The notes under the pieces are model-generated. The model made no database searches, was not told the origin of the DNA, and worked only from the letters and a program-made list of their open reading frames with translations. A stretch of 28,742 nt of DNA from Anaerolineaceae bacterium UBA5365 (GTDB taxonomy: Bacteria > Chloroflexota > Anaerolineae > Anaerolineales > Anaerolineaceae): NCBI GenBank assembly GCA_002407905.1, contig DHPL01000025.1, positions 59,801 through 88,542 on the forward strand, given 5' to 3'. The number at the start of each line of letters is the position of its first letter. Position 1 is the stretch's first letter. Made by a program: the position numbers and the translations under genes. This document shows, in pieces, positions 8,039 through 17,082 of this stretch.

Positions 8039-9412
8039 TTACTTTTTCTTGGGCAGGCCAAAATCTGGCACGGGAACCATTTCCTGGCTGTATTCGCTCT
8101 GGAGGTCCTGGAGGTATTGCAGGAAGTCGTCGCGGGTCATGGGGGCCTGGTAATCCGCGATCAGTTTTTGCGCTGCAGCGGCATCGCCCTTGAGCAATTT
8201 GTAAGCGATGAGGGCGAAGATCTTGGCTGTGGCGATGAAGAAGATATCCGGGTCTTCGATGGCATAGCTGGGGGTGTGGCCGCTGCCACTGTAACCGCTG
8301 GTTCCGAATTGCAGCACGGGCATGATCTGGCTCACATCGCCGAAATCCGTTGAGCCAGCGATGTGGCTGCCGGGATCGTTATAGCCGTCTTTGATGGTTA
8401 CCGGATCGCCGGGTTTGGCCACCTGGCGCACGGCCTCCTCCAGGATGCTGATATCGTGGATGGGCTTGAAGGGCAAATAGCCGGCAATGGTGCGGAGCTC
8501 CAGCCCGGTGCCCAGAGCAGTGGCGGCACCCTGCATGGCCCGGTCGAACTTGTAGCTGGCATTTTTGATGGCCGGCAGGTTATTGGCGCGCACGCTGTAA
8601 TCCAACTCGCTTTCATCGGCGATGATGTTGGAAGCGTCGCCGCCTTTAACCACCATGCCATGCACACGCACGCAGTCTTCGTCCCGGAAGGTTTCGCGCT
8701 GGGAATTCAGGCAGGACACGCCCAAGTGGGCTGCTTCCAGGGCATCGATGCCTTCGTCCGGCACGGTGCCGTGGGCGCTGCGGCCTTTAAAGACCACGGT
8801 TTTGTTCACGAAGCCATTGCTGGACCAATTGAGCACCACCAGGCCGCCCTCCCAACTGTGGTGGCCAACGGTGAGATCGATATCGTTGAGCTCTCCCAGG
8901 CGGATGAACTCGCTCTTGCCGCCCAGGCAGCCGATCTTGCCTTCCTCCACGAGTTTGAGTTTGTAGGGGACATCGGAGGAGAATTCCTCGGAGGGTACGC
9001 CGATGAAGCAGATGTTGCCGGCCATGGCTGCCTTTACTTCAGGGTCTGAAAGGGCGATGGCCGCCCCCAGCACGCCGGTGAGCTGGGCACAGTGGCCGCA
9101 GGCGTGGGCAGCGCCGGTTTCGGGGTTGGCCTCCGGGTGGCGGGGCATGGGCAGGGCGTCCAGCTCGCCCATCAGGGCGATGGTTGGGCCCTGGGCTTCT
9201 TCAGGCGGGCGCAGGTAGGTTTTGGAGCCAGTAATGGCGATGCCGCCGCGGGGCTGCAGGCCGATGCCCTGCAGGGCTTCTTCGAATTTTTGGGCTGTGC
9301 GGTGCTCCCGGTAGCCTACTTCGGCGTGGCACCAGATGTCCTGGCCAAAGGCCTTGATCTCATCGGCTTTATGATCGATGATTTGCAGGATGCGTGCTTC
9401 GATGGGGTCCAT
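8039..9412 (-). CDS. M20D amidohydrolase, AbgB-like
   Basis: A 457-aa cytoplasmic metallo-amidohydrolase, similar in layout to the p-aminobenzoyl-glutamate hydrolase subunit AbgB and to M20D aminoacylases. Visible features: GELDALP (82-88), HACGHC with the probable metal ligands C105 and H107, the catalytic Glu pair in PSEEF (E142-E143), HHSWEGG (H184/H185) for the next ligand, the SAHG of the dimerisation (lid) domain, and STDFGDVSQIMP followed by a C-terminal SGHTP, matching AbgB-type sequences. In M20D enzymes Asp, Asn or a similar residue is common after the HACGH core; here it is Cys. Start ATG 9412 has AAGGAG 5 bases upstream. The gene stands alone: no abgA partner or transporter is next to it, so the substrate is not known. 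It probably cleaves an N-acyl or aryl amide of an amino acid. Confidence 0.87.
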   Translation of the reverse strand: MDPIEARILQIIDHKADEIKAFGQDIWCHAEVGYREHRTAQKFEEALQGIGLQPRGGIAITGSKTYLRPPEEAQGPTIALMGELDALPMPRHPEANPETGAAHACGHCAQLTGVLGAAIALSDPEVKAAMAGNICFIGVPSEEFSSDVPYKLKLVEEGKIGCLGGKSEFIRLGELNDIDLTVGHHSWEGGLVVLNWSSNGFVNKTVVFKGRSAHGTVPDEGIDALEAAHLGVSCLNSQRETFRDEDCVRVHGMVVKGGDASNIIADESELDYSVRANNLPAIKNASYKFDRAMQGAATALGTGLELRTIAGYLPFKPIHDISILEEAVRQVAKPGDPVTIKDGYNDPGSHIAGSTDFGDVSQIMPVLQFGTSGYSGSGHTPSYAIEDPDIFFIATAKIFALIAYKLLKGDAAAAQKLIADYQAPMTRDDFLQYLQDLQSEYSQEMVPVPDFGLPKKK

Positions 9413-9659
9413 TCTCGCTCCTTATGAATATCAATTGGATAGGGCAATCTTAACACGCAGGGCGCCTTTTGCGGGGAAAGCGGACGGCGATCAGACTTCC
9501 AATGGAACGCGAGGCGATGGTAAGGGCATCTGATGCTTAAAGTCTGGCCCAGGTTGAACCGCGGTTTGTGCGCTGGGTTTCAGCCTGAGTGTTTCAAGAC
9601 TTGTTTGCGTTTTACGCTAGACTCCCACCTCCGCTGACGGGGCTGGGCGGCTGCCGCCA

Positions 9660-11966
9660 TCAGCGGGTAATGAAGGGCAGGTGAACGTGCAGGATGACCG
9701 GTTCCGTGATTTGGATAGTGAACCCCTTAGTGTCACTGAGGCCGCCTTTATCCGTCACCCGCAATTGCAGGACGATGCTTTGGCCCAGGTACGGGCGCAG
9801 GTCCGCCGCCGCCATTAGCTTATCGGCTTGTAGCGAAAACAGCTTCGCAGCAAGGGAATCCGGCTCGGCCAGGCTGAAACTGAGTGTATCCAGCGAATCC
9901 GGGTCACTCGCCATTACCTGGGCTGCCTCCGTACCGGGCCCGGCGTTCACAGGAATCGCCGTCCTGGATAGTCCGGTGAGCAGTGGCGCCTCGTTGACGT
10001 TATTCACGTAAATGGTGAGTTCCTTTTGCAGGCTAAGCGATGTTGGATCACGCACCTCCAAGTTAAGGGCGTATTCTGATTTGCTTTCAAAATCCAGGCT
10101 TGCGCTGGTGTACAGTTTGCCGCCATCCAGAGTGAAAAACTGCTGATTGGGGTCCAGGGTAAAGGTAAAGCCGGTGCTGGTGTCCTGGTCGGCCGCAGTT
10201 AGTGTGCCTACCAGCGTACCCGGCGGAAGGTTCTCATCCACACGATCGTTGGAAATCAGGATGTCTGAGGGCGGATCGTTCGCATTCGTGACGGCGATAG
10301 TGAAGGCTTTTTCAGTCATTAAGCCTCCGGCATCAGTGCTACGCAGGCGGACGGAATAGCTGTTCTTGATCTCATAGTCGAAGATGACCGCGCTATTAAG
10401 GGACGCGCCATCAACCGAAAAGGCCGCGTTATCTGCGGCGCCTGTACCGGGCACGAATGAATAGGTAAAACTGTCCGGGTTATCCTGGTCGTTCGTACTT
10501 AGCTGGCCGAGCGCGGTGCCAATGGGTGTGTGTTCCGCGATAGTGTTTGAGCTCAAATTGATATTCGTGGGAGCATCATTGGCGTTATTGACGGTGATGG
10601 TAAAAGCCTTTTGTGCCGTGAGGCCGGTGTAATCCTCGCTTTGGACGCGGATCGAATAGACAGCGTTGGCTTCATAATCGAAGCTGGCACGGGTGAGCAA
10701 AGCGTTTTGGCTGATTTCGAAGAGGGCGTTATTGGTATCACCTGCGCCGGAAACCAAAGTATAGAAAAAACCTTCATATGGGTTCGAATCAACGGACGTG
10801 AATTGGCCCACCAAAGCGCCAGCGGCCTTATTTTCGTCGATACTGGTTTTATTCAAGGTGATATCGGTTGGCGCGCTAAGCGGGGCCAACCTGACGATGC
10901 TTACAGACTCCATCACCATATTCTGGTAGCTGCTGCCCCAGGTCATGGTGTAAAGGTTGGGATTTGAATCCCAGGTGTCACGGATGTAAATCGTGCTTCC
11001 GTCATAGCCGTAGCCCACGATGGAATGCCCATCCAGGTTGATGAATACCGGGTGGCCGGCGTCGATTTCGGCCTGGAAGTTAGCCAGGGTGAAGCCGGCA
11101 GCCGCAATATTATCGGTGACCTGGTTATAGCAATCGGAGACAGCATAATGACGACTCTGATAAAAGTTCCTGCGGCCGAGCGTTCCATCCGGGAAACCCA
11201 GCGTGCCATCATCGAAAATCGCGGCTGCGATTTCATCACAGGTAAGCCTGGACCCATCCGAGCGGACCCAGATGGAGGTCCCGCCATCGAGATTGCCCTT
11301 GGTGGACTTGCTGGTATGCATGGGTTCACCAATGGCAGTAGAGGTGATCCAACGTGTTCTTTGGGCCGTGATATAGGGGTCCGGCGCGGTATTCAAGTAA
11401 TTGATCCAAAGGTCATCGATCATGCCATACTGAGTTAAGCCGTTCAAGCCAAGGCGGGTGGCCACTAAGGGATTGTTGGGGTAGACGGTGTTGGCAGCAT
11501 CCGTCCAGGTGCCAAATCCAGTATCAGTCAGGGGGTAGGCCGCGCTCGAGTCCTCCCAGAGATTGAAATACGAACCCCGGTCATAATACGCCGCGATCAT
11601 TGCCGCGGAAACGGCTGAACATCCAAATTCCCAGTTGAAGGAAGGAAAATTGGTCAGGGTATTCGCCAGGGCTGAGGTTTGCTCCAATGCCATGGGTTGG
11701 ACCAGGCGCGGATAGGGCGGCTGGCTGGGGCCATGGATCTGGGTGCGCTGCAGCATGCTGCCATCGGACATCTGATAATCCTGAGTGGTGTAATAAGGGT
11801 TCACCGCTACTTCAGGCGCTTTATGAAGTACCGTGAGCGCCTCTGGCGGAGGCGGCGCGGCCAGAGCCGGGTGGATTGCAGGCCCAAGCAGGCTCACCGC
11901 AAGCAGGAGTACACAAAACAGTTTCAGCATAAAAAGACGTTTTCCAAGCCGAAGTGGGTTCATCAT
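9660..11966 (-). CDS. Secreted C39-like peptidase domain plus cadherin-like repeats
   Basis: A 768-aa exported protein. Signal peptide 1-36 (basic MMNPLRLGKR, long hydrophobic core, cleavage after ALA). A papain-fold C39-like domain spans about 105-345: the catalytic Cys is in FGCSAVSAAMIAAYYD (C116), the His in GHSIVGYGY (H314) and an Asp in IRDTWD (D330 or D333). Four cadherin-like repeats follow (about 365-757); each opens with a DENxxxGTxVG-type motif and ends with KAFTITVNNxND. The last repeat is followed by the tail VILHVHLPFITR. The last 130 residues closely match those of the neighbouring 888-aa protein, so the two are paralogues that differ at the N-terminus. Calcium-binding residues (DxNDxxP, DxD) are partly kept. 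Likely an envelope or secreted protease or amidase, or an adhesin; substrate unknown. ATG 11966 is preferred, with an immediately following ATG as alternative; the ribosome site (GAGAG) is weak. Confidence 0.85.
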   Translation of the reverse strand: MMNPLRLGKRLFMLKLFCVLLLAVSLLGPAIHPALAAPPPPEALTVLHKAPEVAVNPYYTTQDYQMSDGSMLQRTQIHGPSQPPYPRLVQPMALEQTSALANTLTNFPSFNWEFGCSAVSAAMIAAYYDRGSYFNLWEDSSAAYPLTDTGFGTWTDAANTVYPNNPLVATRLGLNGLTQYGMIDDLWINYLNTAPDPYITAQRTRWITSTAIGEPMHTSKSTKGNLDGGTSIWVRSDGSRLTCDEIAAAIFDDGTLGFPDGTLGRRNFYQSRHYAVSDCYNQVTDNIAAAGFTLANFQAEIDAGHPVFINLDGHSIVGYGYDGSTIYIRDTWDSNPNLYTMTWGSSYQNMVMESVSIVRLAPLSAPTDITLNKTSIDENKAAGALVGQFTSVDSNPYEGFFYTLVSGAGDTNNALFEISQNALLTRASFDYEANAVYSIRVQSEDYTGLTAQKAFTITVNNANDAPTNINLSSNTIAEHTPIGTALGQLSTNDQDNPDSFTYSFVPGTGAADNAAFSVDGASLNSAVIFDYEIKNSYSVRLRSTDAGGLMTEKAFTIAVTNANDPPSDILISNDRVDENLPPGTLVGTLTAADQDTSTGFTFTLDPNQQFFTLDGGKLYTSASLDFESKSEYALNLEVRDPTSLSLQKELTIYVNNVNEAPLLTGLSRTAIPVNAGPGTEAAQVMASDPDSLDTLSFSLAEPDSLAAKLFSLQADKLMAAADLRPYLGQSIVLQLRVTDKGGLSDTKGFTIQITEPVILHVHLPFITR

Positions 11967-12160
11967 GCTCTCAGCGGGCGATCTGGTTTAATGCTTCGCG
12001 GTGATATTCCGGATTCGGAATCCGCCAATAGCGACTGTACCTATGGAGGTGAGGCATCATTTCCGGTTCGCATTCATGACAGTTAAAAACTCCATTTTTT
12101 GTCCCGGTATGGCGTGCCTGGTTCTGAAACCTGGTCTGCTATTGCCGGGTCAGAAGATCT

Positions 12161-12197
12161 GAAAACCTCATGCCCCGCTATTCAAGCAGGGCATGAG
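12161..12197 (-). terminator. Intrinsic terminator of the 888-aa cadherin-repeat gene
   Basis: CTCATGCCC (12167-12175) pairs perfectly with 12189-12197; on the minus strand the stem is followed by GTTTTC. It lies 16 bases after the stop at 12213, and separates this gene from its downstream paralogue, which therefore needs its own promoter in 11967-12160. Confidence 0.78.
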
Positions 12198-12212
12198 CCG
12201 GCAGAAGGGACG

Positions 12213-14879
12213 CTAACGCGTGATGAATGGCAGGCTGACCGTAAAGTTCAGCTGTTTGGCAGGGAGGACCGACACCTGGTACACGGCAGTGGCGCTCAGG
12301 CCGCCTTTATCCGTGACCAGCAACTTGACTTCGATGTTCTGACCTTGATAGGCCATGAGGTCCGCTGCCACCAGCAGCCTGGCGCCAGCAAGCTTGAAGA
12401 GCTGGGCTCCCAGCGAGGAAGGCTCGGACAGTGTGATCAGCAGGGTCTCGTTCTGGTCCGGGTCGGACACCTGTACCTGGCCCACAACTGAGTCCGGCAG
12501 GGCGTTCGCCGGCACGGTATTATTCGTCAGGGAAGTGAAGGCAGGGGTTTCGTTCAGGTCGTTGACTGTGACCGTCATGCTCTTCTCGAAGCTCAGATTG
12601 GTGGGATCAACCACCTTGACGCGCACGGTGTAAGTGCCGCCCGCCTCATAGTTGAAGCTGGACCGGGCAAGCAGCTGATCACCGGCGATCTCAAAGAGGC
12701 TATTGCTTGCCGCTGCTGGGACCAGGGTGAAGTTAAAGCCAGCGGCAGTGTCCGGGTCGACCGCAGACAAGGTGCCCACCGCGCTGCGTTCCGGCAGGTT
12801 TTCATCGATGCTGTTTTTGGAAAGCGTGATGTCCGTAGGGGCCTGGGGCGGCTTGGGTCCGTCTGGGAGGTCGCGCACACTGATCGTAAAGGTCTGCAGG
12901 GCCATCCCGTTCATACCCCCGGTTTCATCATTGACGCCAATACGAATCTGGTAACTGGCCTTGGTCTCGTAATCCATTAGGGCATTCGTCAAGAGTTTAT
13001 TGCCCTTAACCTGGAAATTTAGGTTATCACCAAACCACATGCCCTCAGCCAACCCAAAGCTAAAACTGGTGCTATCCGGGTCGGTGGCTGTGAGCGTGCC
13101 GACCTCTGTTCCGATCGGGACGTTCTCATCCACGGTTGTGGGGTTTAGCGCCAGGCCGGTGGGCGGATCATTTACATTGGTCACCTGGATGGCAAAGACC
13201 TTCTCGAATCCCAAACTGCCATCGCTGACGCGCACTCGCACGTTATAAGCAGACTTGGCTTCGTAATCAAAGGGAGCCGCTGTTTTGAGTACAGCCCCTT
13301 CGACCTTGAAAGAGGTGTTATCCGCATCGCCTGCGCCGGCTACCAGGCTATAGGTAAAACTGGGGTTGGCATCGGGGTCCGTGGCGCTGAAGGTTCCCGC
13401 GCTGGTGCCCGCCGGGGCATTTTCAGGAACACTCGCGCCGCTGAGCGCGATATCGGTTGGGGCTTCATTGACGTCTGTAACGTTCACAACGAAAACCTTG
13501 TCCAGGTAGAGGTTGGTGCTGTCCGTACAACGGATGGTCACGTTATAGGTTTTCACAGCTTCGTAGTTAAATGAGGCAGCAGTTTGCAGCTCTGCCCCAT
13601 TCAGCGTGCCGATCGAGAAGAGGCCGGCGTTCGGGCTGCCAGAGACCAGTGAAAACGTAAACGCCCCTCCTTCAGGGTCCGTACAGCTTAAGGCCCCAAC
13701 AGGTGAGCCCGCGGCCTTGTTTTCCGCGATACTCGCTGGCAGGAGGGTGATATTCGTGGGTTTTTCTGCCACATTGGTCACTTTGAGCGTAAAGATTTTT
13801 TCGGAATACAGACCGCCGGAATCCGTTACCCGCACTCGGATCGTTGGCAGGGATACAGTCTCATAATCGATCAACGCTCCAACTGTGAGGCTTGTGCCCG
13901 TGATCTTGAAAAGATTGTTATGGGCACTGCCATCCCCAGCCACCAAGGAGTAGGAAAGCGCGTTGCCCTCGGGATCCGCGGCGGCGAATGTGCCGATGGT
14001 TGTGCCTACAGCCGAGTTTTCCGCGACGGTGGTGTAGCTTAAGGACAGGTTTTGAGGTGCCTCATTGACATCTCTCACCCAAACGGTCAACGCTTCTTCA
14101 ACGAACAATAGCGATGAATCTGTACTGCGCACCCGGATGGAATAGGTCTTCTTAGCTTCGTAATTGAAGCTGGCGTTGGCCATAATCTTATTGGTGGATA
14201 GGGTAAAAGATCCGTTATCCGTTGAGCCCGTGCCGGTCACCATCTCATATTTAAAGATATCTGCTCCATCGGGGTCAGCTGTGCCCAGGTTGCCGACCAC
14301 CGTGCCTGCTGGCATGTTCTCGTTGATTGTGCTGGGGCTTAGGATGACCTTTGTAGGGGCTTCATTGACGTTTTTGATGGTGATGGTAAGCGCTTTTTCG
14401 AAAGACTCGTTACTATTGTTCGTGATGCGGACGCGTATGCTATAGGTGGATTTAGTCTCAAAGTCAAACACAGCCGCGGTCAGCAGGCTGCGTTGGCTTA
14501 TGGTAAAGGAGCTGTTGTCCGTATCCCCAGTACCCGACACCAGAGCATAGGAATAAATCAGATAGGTGTCGCTGCTTGTGGAGCTGAGTGTACCAACCGT
14601 GGTCCCGATGGCCTTATTCTCATCAACAGTCGAAGGTGTGACCATCACGTTATATGGCGGCTCGAAGAGCTCCGATTGGACAATGTTGACAGATTCTTTG
14701 CTCATATCGGCGGAGTTAAGCCGAACCTCCGGCGCCGTGCTCAGGACGGCAGCGGTTTCCGAAGCGGGCCGCGCGGCCTGGGCTGGCTGGAAGGACAAGA
14801 GAATAAGTGCTAATGCAAAAAGCAGCCCAATGACTGCTTTCGATAGCCGACGAAATTTCAAGAGCCAAATTGCGTTCAT
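12213..14879 (-). CDS. Secreted protein of eight cadherin-like repeats
   Basis: An 888-aa exported protein. Signal peptide 1-35 (KFRRLSK, hydrophobic core, cleavage after AQA). After a short linker, eight cadherin-like repeats of about 95-105 residues fill the rest; each shows xxxTVxENxxxGTxVGxLxxxDPD, a conserved FxYExKxxYxIRVRxTD strand and a closing KxxTxxVxNVNExP. There is no enzyme domain. The protein ends in LNFTVSLPFITR. Residues APEVRLNS after the signal peptide resemble APEVAVNP in the C39 paralogue, and the final repeat plus tail align along their full length, so one gene probably arose from the other with gain or loss of the peptidase domain. Start ATG 14879 has AAGGGGGG close upstream. 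Probable role: Ca-dependent adhesion or a cell-surface scaffold (family inference). Confidence 0.85.
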   Translation of the reverse strand: MNAIWLLKFRRLSKAVIGLLFALALILLSFQPAQAARPASETAAVLSTAPEVRLNSADMSKESVNIVQSELFEPPYNVMVTPSTVDENKAIGTTVGTLSSTSSDTYLIYSYALVSGTGDTDNSSFTISQRSLLTAAVFDFETKSTYSIRVRITNNSNESFEKALTITIKNVNEAPTKVILSPSTINENMPAGTVVGNLGTADPDGADIFKYEMVTGTGSTDNGSFTLSTNKIMANASFNYEAKKTYSIRVRSTDSSLLFVEEALTVWVRDVNEAPQNLSLSYTTVAENSAVGTTIGTFAAADPEGNALSYSLVAGDGSAHNNLFKITGTSLTVGALIDYETVSLPTIRVRVTDSGGLYSEKIFTLKVTNVAEKPTNITLLPASIAENKAAGSPVGALSCTDPEGGAFTFSLVSGSPNAGLFSIGTLNGAELQTAASFNYEAVKTYNVTIRCTDSTNLYLDKVFVVNVTDVNEAPTDIALSGASVPENAPAGTSAGTFSATDPDANPSFTYSLVAGAGDADNTSFKVEGAVLKTAAPFDYEAKSAYNVRVRVSDGSLGFEKVFAIQVTNVNDPPTGLALNPTTVDENVPIGTEVGTLTATDPDSTSFSFGLAEGMWFGDNLNFQVKGNKLLTNALMDYETKASYQIRIGVNDETGGMNGMALQTFTISVRDLPDGPKPPQAPTDITLSKNSIDENLPERSAVGTLSAVDPDTAAGFNFTLVPAAASNSLFEIAGDQLLARSSFNYEAGGTYTVRVKVVDPTNLSFEKSMTVTVNDLNETPAFTSLTNNTVPANALPDSVVGQVQVSDPDQNETLLITLSEPSSLGAQLFKLAGARLLVAADLMAYQGQNIEVKLLVTDKGGLSATAVYQVSVLPAKQLNFTVSLPFITR

Positions 14880-14969
14880 GGGCCCCCCTTCCGGGTCGCT
14901 AAGTTGTGAATATTTTGTGAACTAAGGAAATATTACACCCGCGATATACAGATGTATATAATGAATACC

Positions 14970-15608
14970 TTACAAATCTTGACTCTCTTCAGCGAGGTTT
15001 TTATAAAATATATCCAAAAAGGCGGCTCTTTTTTCCCCGATCGCCCTTCCGGTGGGCGTAAAGAGCATGCCGGCCACTCTGCGGAGCTTGAAAAGGTATT
15101 CGTGGTAGGAGGAGTGCGGTTCGTCTGCCTCGTGCTCGCCAGTAGCCAGAAAGCGTTCGGAGGGTTTGGCGTAGGCCGGCTGCCCGGCCAGGGCGGCGTA
15201 AGCAATGGTGCGCGCCACCCCAATTGCCCCCAGCACATCCAGTTTATCGGCATCGAAGAGGCATTGCGCCTCGAGGGTTTGGGGGCGTTCGCCGGTATGC
15301 CGGAAGCGGTGCGCGCGGATGGCGTGCTGCACGGCCTGAATACGCTCCGGGCTCCAGGCCTCGGCGGACAAAACCGAGGCAGCGAACTCGGCGCTGGCAA
15401 GGTGGTGTCCCAGGCGGGTGCCGCTGCCGCTTTCCTGGGCGCCAACCGCGTCGTGCAAGAGCGCGGCCGCCCGAACGATCTCCAAATCAGCCCCTTCAGC
15501 CCGGGCGATGCGCAGGGCCATGGCCAAAACGCGGAGCACGTGCTCGAAATCGTGGACGGTATCGTGGGCCTGGTACCAGCCGCGGGCGGTCTCGATATCC
15601 AAACTCAT
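14970..15608 (-). CDS. HD-domain metal-dependent phosphohydrolase, YedJ-like
   Basis: A 212-aa cytoplasmic protein of the HD superfamily. Visible motifs: HDFEHVLRV (H19, H23), LLHDAVG (H52-D53, the signature HD pair), HAIRAHRFR, and FDADKLDVLGAIGVAR with the final metal-ligand Asp. Length and motif spacing match YedJ/YpgQ-type nucleotide pyrophosphohydrolases, which act on small nucleotides, but the substrate cannot be read from the sequence. Its ATG overlaps the stop of the 66-aa membrane protein by one base (TGATG), so it is translated from the hutI operon mRNA as third gene. It lies at the end of that operon; no clear terminator is seen after the stop. Confidence 0.82.
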   Translation of the reverse strand: MSLDIETARGWYQAHDTVHDFEHVLRVLAMALRIARAEGADLEIVRAAALLHDAVGAQESGSGTRLGHHLASAEFAASVLSAEAWSPERIQAVQHAIRAHRFRHTGERPQTLEAQCLFDADKLDVLGAIGVARTIAYAALAGQPAYAKPSERFLATGEHEADEPHSSYHEYLFKLRRVAGMLFTPTGRAIGEKRAAFLDIFYKNLAEESQDL

Positions 15609-15808
15609 CAGAAACTCAAGTTGGCGAAAAGGCCGTCCAACCAGCCCTGGCTGAGGGCCAAAACCAGGAGAACCATGATCACCAGCATGGCCAGGCGGGT
15701 TTTGGTGGCATTAAGTTTGAGCACTTTGCGCAAAATCAGCCAGACCAGGGAATACACGATGGAGATGGTGAGGGTGGTGATCAGACGGCGGGAGAGGTAG
15801 GGGTCCAT
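15608..15808 (-). CDS. Small two-helix membrane protein, uncharacterised
   Basis: A 66-aa protein with two predicted transmembrane segments: about 8-26 (LITTLTISIVYSLVWLILR) and about 39-55 (LAMLVIMVLLVLALSQG), joined by a basic loop (KVLKLNATKTR), and a short end GLFANLSF. No known family is recognised. It is a real gene on context: its ATG follows the hutI stop directly (TAAATG) and its own stop overlaps the next ATG (TGATG), so it is translationally coupled on both sides. The function is unknown. Confidence 0.72.
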   Translation of the reverse strand: MDPYLSRRLITTLTISIVYSLVWLILRKVLKLNATKTRLAMLVIMVLLVLALSQGWLDGLFANLSF

Positions 15809-17065
15809 TTATGCCTGCCAATAAACCTGGCCGCGTTTGATAACGGCGGCAACCTGGTTGGAACCGTAACGGTAGCTGAGGTTGCGGTAATCCGGCGTGT
15901 TCAGGATGAGCAGGTCGGCCTGTTTGCCGGGGTGCAATGAGCCAATGCGGTCCGCGGCACTGAGGGCAGCGGCGGCGTTCAGCGTGGAGGCGACCAGGGC
16001 CTGGGCCGGAGTCAATTTTAGGTAGCGGCAGGCCAGGGCCTGGATGAACTGCATGGATTCGTTCCAGGAAGTGCCGGGGTTGAGGTCGCTGGCGAGGGCC
16101 AGGCAGCCATCGGCGGCAATGATCTCGCGGGCGGGGGTGTATTCGCTTTCGGCGAGGCCAAACGGCGTAGCCGGCAGCGATACCGCTACCGTCTCGCTGG
16201 CAGCCAGGCGTTCGATATCGCCCTTGCCGGTGCGCACCAGGTGGTCCGCCGAGGCGGCTCCCAGCTCAGCAGCCAGGCTGGCGCCGCCTAAATTCGCGAA
16301 CTCATCCACGTGCAGTTTAAGCGGAAAGTCCAGGGATCGGGCCGCCAGGAGGATCTGGCGCGTGGCGTCCAGTTCAAAAACGCCCTGTTCGCAGAACACA
16401 TCCACAAAGGGCAGGGGGCGCTGGGGGGCGTGGCGCTGCCACCAGGCCTTTAGGTCCGGAAGGGCGCGCTCGCAGAGGAAATCCAGGTAGTCATTGGGGC
16501 GGTCCTTGTATTCAGGGGGGATGGCATGGGCGCCCATCCAGGTGGGCACAAGTTCCAAGGGGCCTTCCTGATCCAGGGCCAGCACCGCTTCCAGTTGGCG
16601 GTACTCGGTCTCCAGGTCCAGGCCATAGCCGCTTTTGGCTTCCATGGTGGTGGTTCCCAGGCTAAAGGCACGCTGGGCACGCAGGCGGGACTGGGCGATT
16701 AATTCGTCCAGGCTGGCCTTGCGCGTAGCGTTCACCGTAGCCGCGATTCCGCCGCCGGCTGCCATAATTTCCATATAGGTTTTCCCCTGGAGGCGCATTT
16801 CGAACTCGTTCACCCGTGCGCCGGCCCAAACCAGGTGGGTATGCGGGTCCACAAAGCCAGGCACAACGGCCCTACCGGCAGCGTCCAGGCGCTCGGCATG
16901 AGGGTAGGTAGCCAGAAGTTCCTCCTGCGGGCCTACGGCAAGAATGCGGCCATCGGCAAGCAAAATGGCGCCGTTTTCCAGGATGTTCAGCGTGCCTAAG
17001 ACGGAGCCGCGCTGCGGCTGGGGACTGAGTTGCAAAATTTGGGAGGCATTATGGATGAGCAGCAT
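15809..17065 (-). CDS. hutI: Imidazolonepropionase
   Basis: A 418-aa amidohydrolase of histidine breakdown, hydrolysing 4-imidazolone-5-propanoate to N-formimino-L-glutamate in the cytoplasm. Length and motifs match HutI throughout: VDPHTHLVWAGAR with metal ligands H75 and H77, the E-x-KSGYGL substrate loop (near 142), VDVFCEQGVF, LKLHVDEF with a metal His, SADHLV, and ASDLNPGTSW with the catalytic Asp. No hutH, hutU or hutG is next to it; instead it leads an operon with a small membrane protein and an HD phosphohydrolase. ATG 17065 has no Shine-Dalgarno sequence; TACAAT ends 6 bases before it, which suggests a leaderless mRNA. An 18-bp palindrome lies just upstream. Confidence 0.95.
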   Translation of the reverse strand: MLLIHNASQILQLSPQPQRGSVLGTLNILENGAILLADGRILAVGPQEELLATYPHAERLDAAGRAVVPGFVDPHTHLVWAGARVNEFEMRLQGKTYMEIMAAGGGIAATVNATRKASLDELIAQSRLRAQRAFSLGTTTMEAKSGYGLDLETEYRQLEAVLALDQEGPLELVPTWMGAHAIPPEYKDRPNDYLDFLCERALPDLKAWWQRHAPQRPLPFVDVFCEQGVFELDATRQILLAARSLDFPLKLHVDEFANLGGASLAAELGAASADHLVRTGKGDIERLAASETVAVSLPATPFGLAESEYTPAREIIAADGCLALASDLNPGTSWNESMQFIQALACRYLKLTPAQALVASTLNAAAALSAADRIGSLHPGKQADLLILNTPDYRNLSYRYGSNQVAAVIKRGQVYWQA

Positions 17066-17077
17066 GGCCTAATTGTA
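17066..17077 (-). promoter_or_regulatory. Predicted -10 element of leaderless hutI
   Basis: On the minus strand TACAAT (17077-17072) is followed by TAGGCC and then the ATG of hutI. Transcription would start on or next to the A of ATG. No -35 match to TTGACA is visible at 16-18 bp. Confidence 0.6.
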
Positions 17078-17082
17078 ATGCA

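Noticed and set aside
8363..9049. 228-aa plus-strand frame over the M20 gene
   Set aside because: It is the antisense shadow of a gene with clear catalytic motifs and shows no family features.
9631..9666. Hairpin at the end of the C39 gene as terminator
   Set aside because: The arms pair with one G-T wobble, overlap the stop codon and are not followed by a T-run on the minus strand.
12213..14879. DNA-level tandem repeat or CRISPR-like array
   Set aside because: The repetition is at protein level (cadherin-like domains of about 100 residues); DNA copies have diverged and there are no short identical repeats with spacers.
14952..15800. 282-aa plus-strand frame over the HD and 66-aa genes
   Set aside because: Antisense to two coupled genes; composition is a mirror of the coding strand and no motif is seen.
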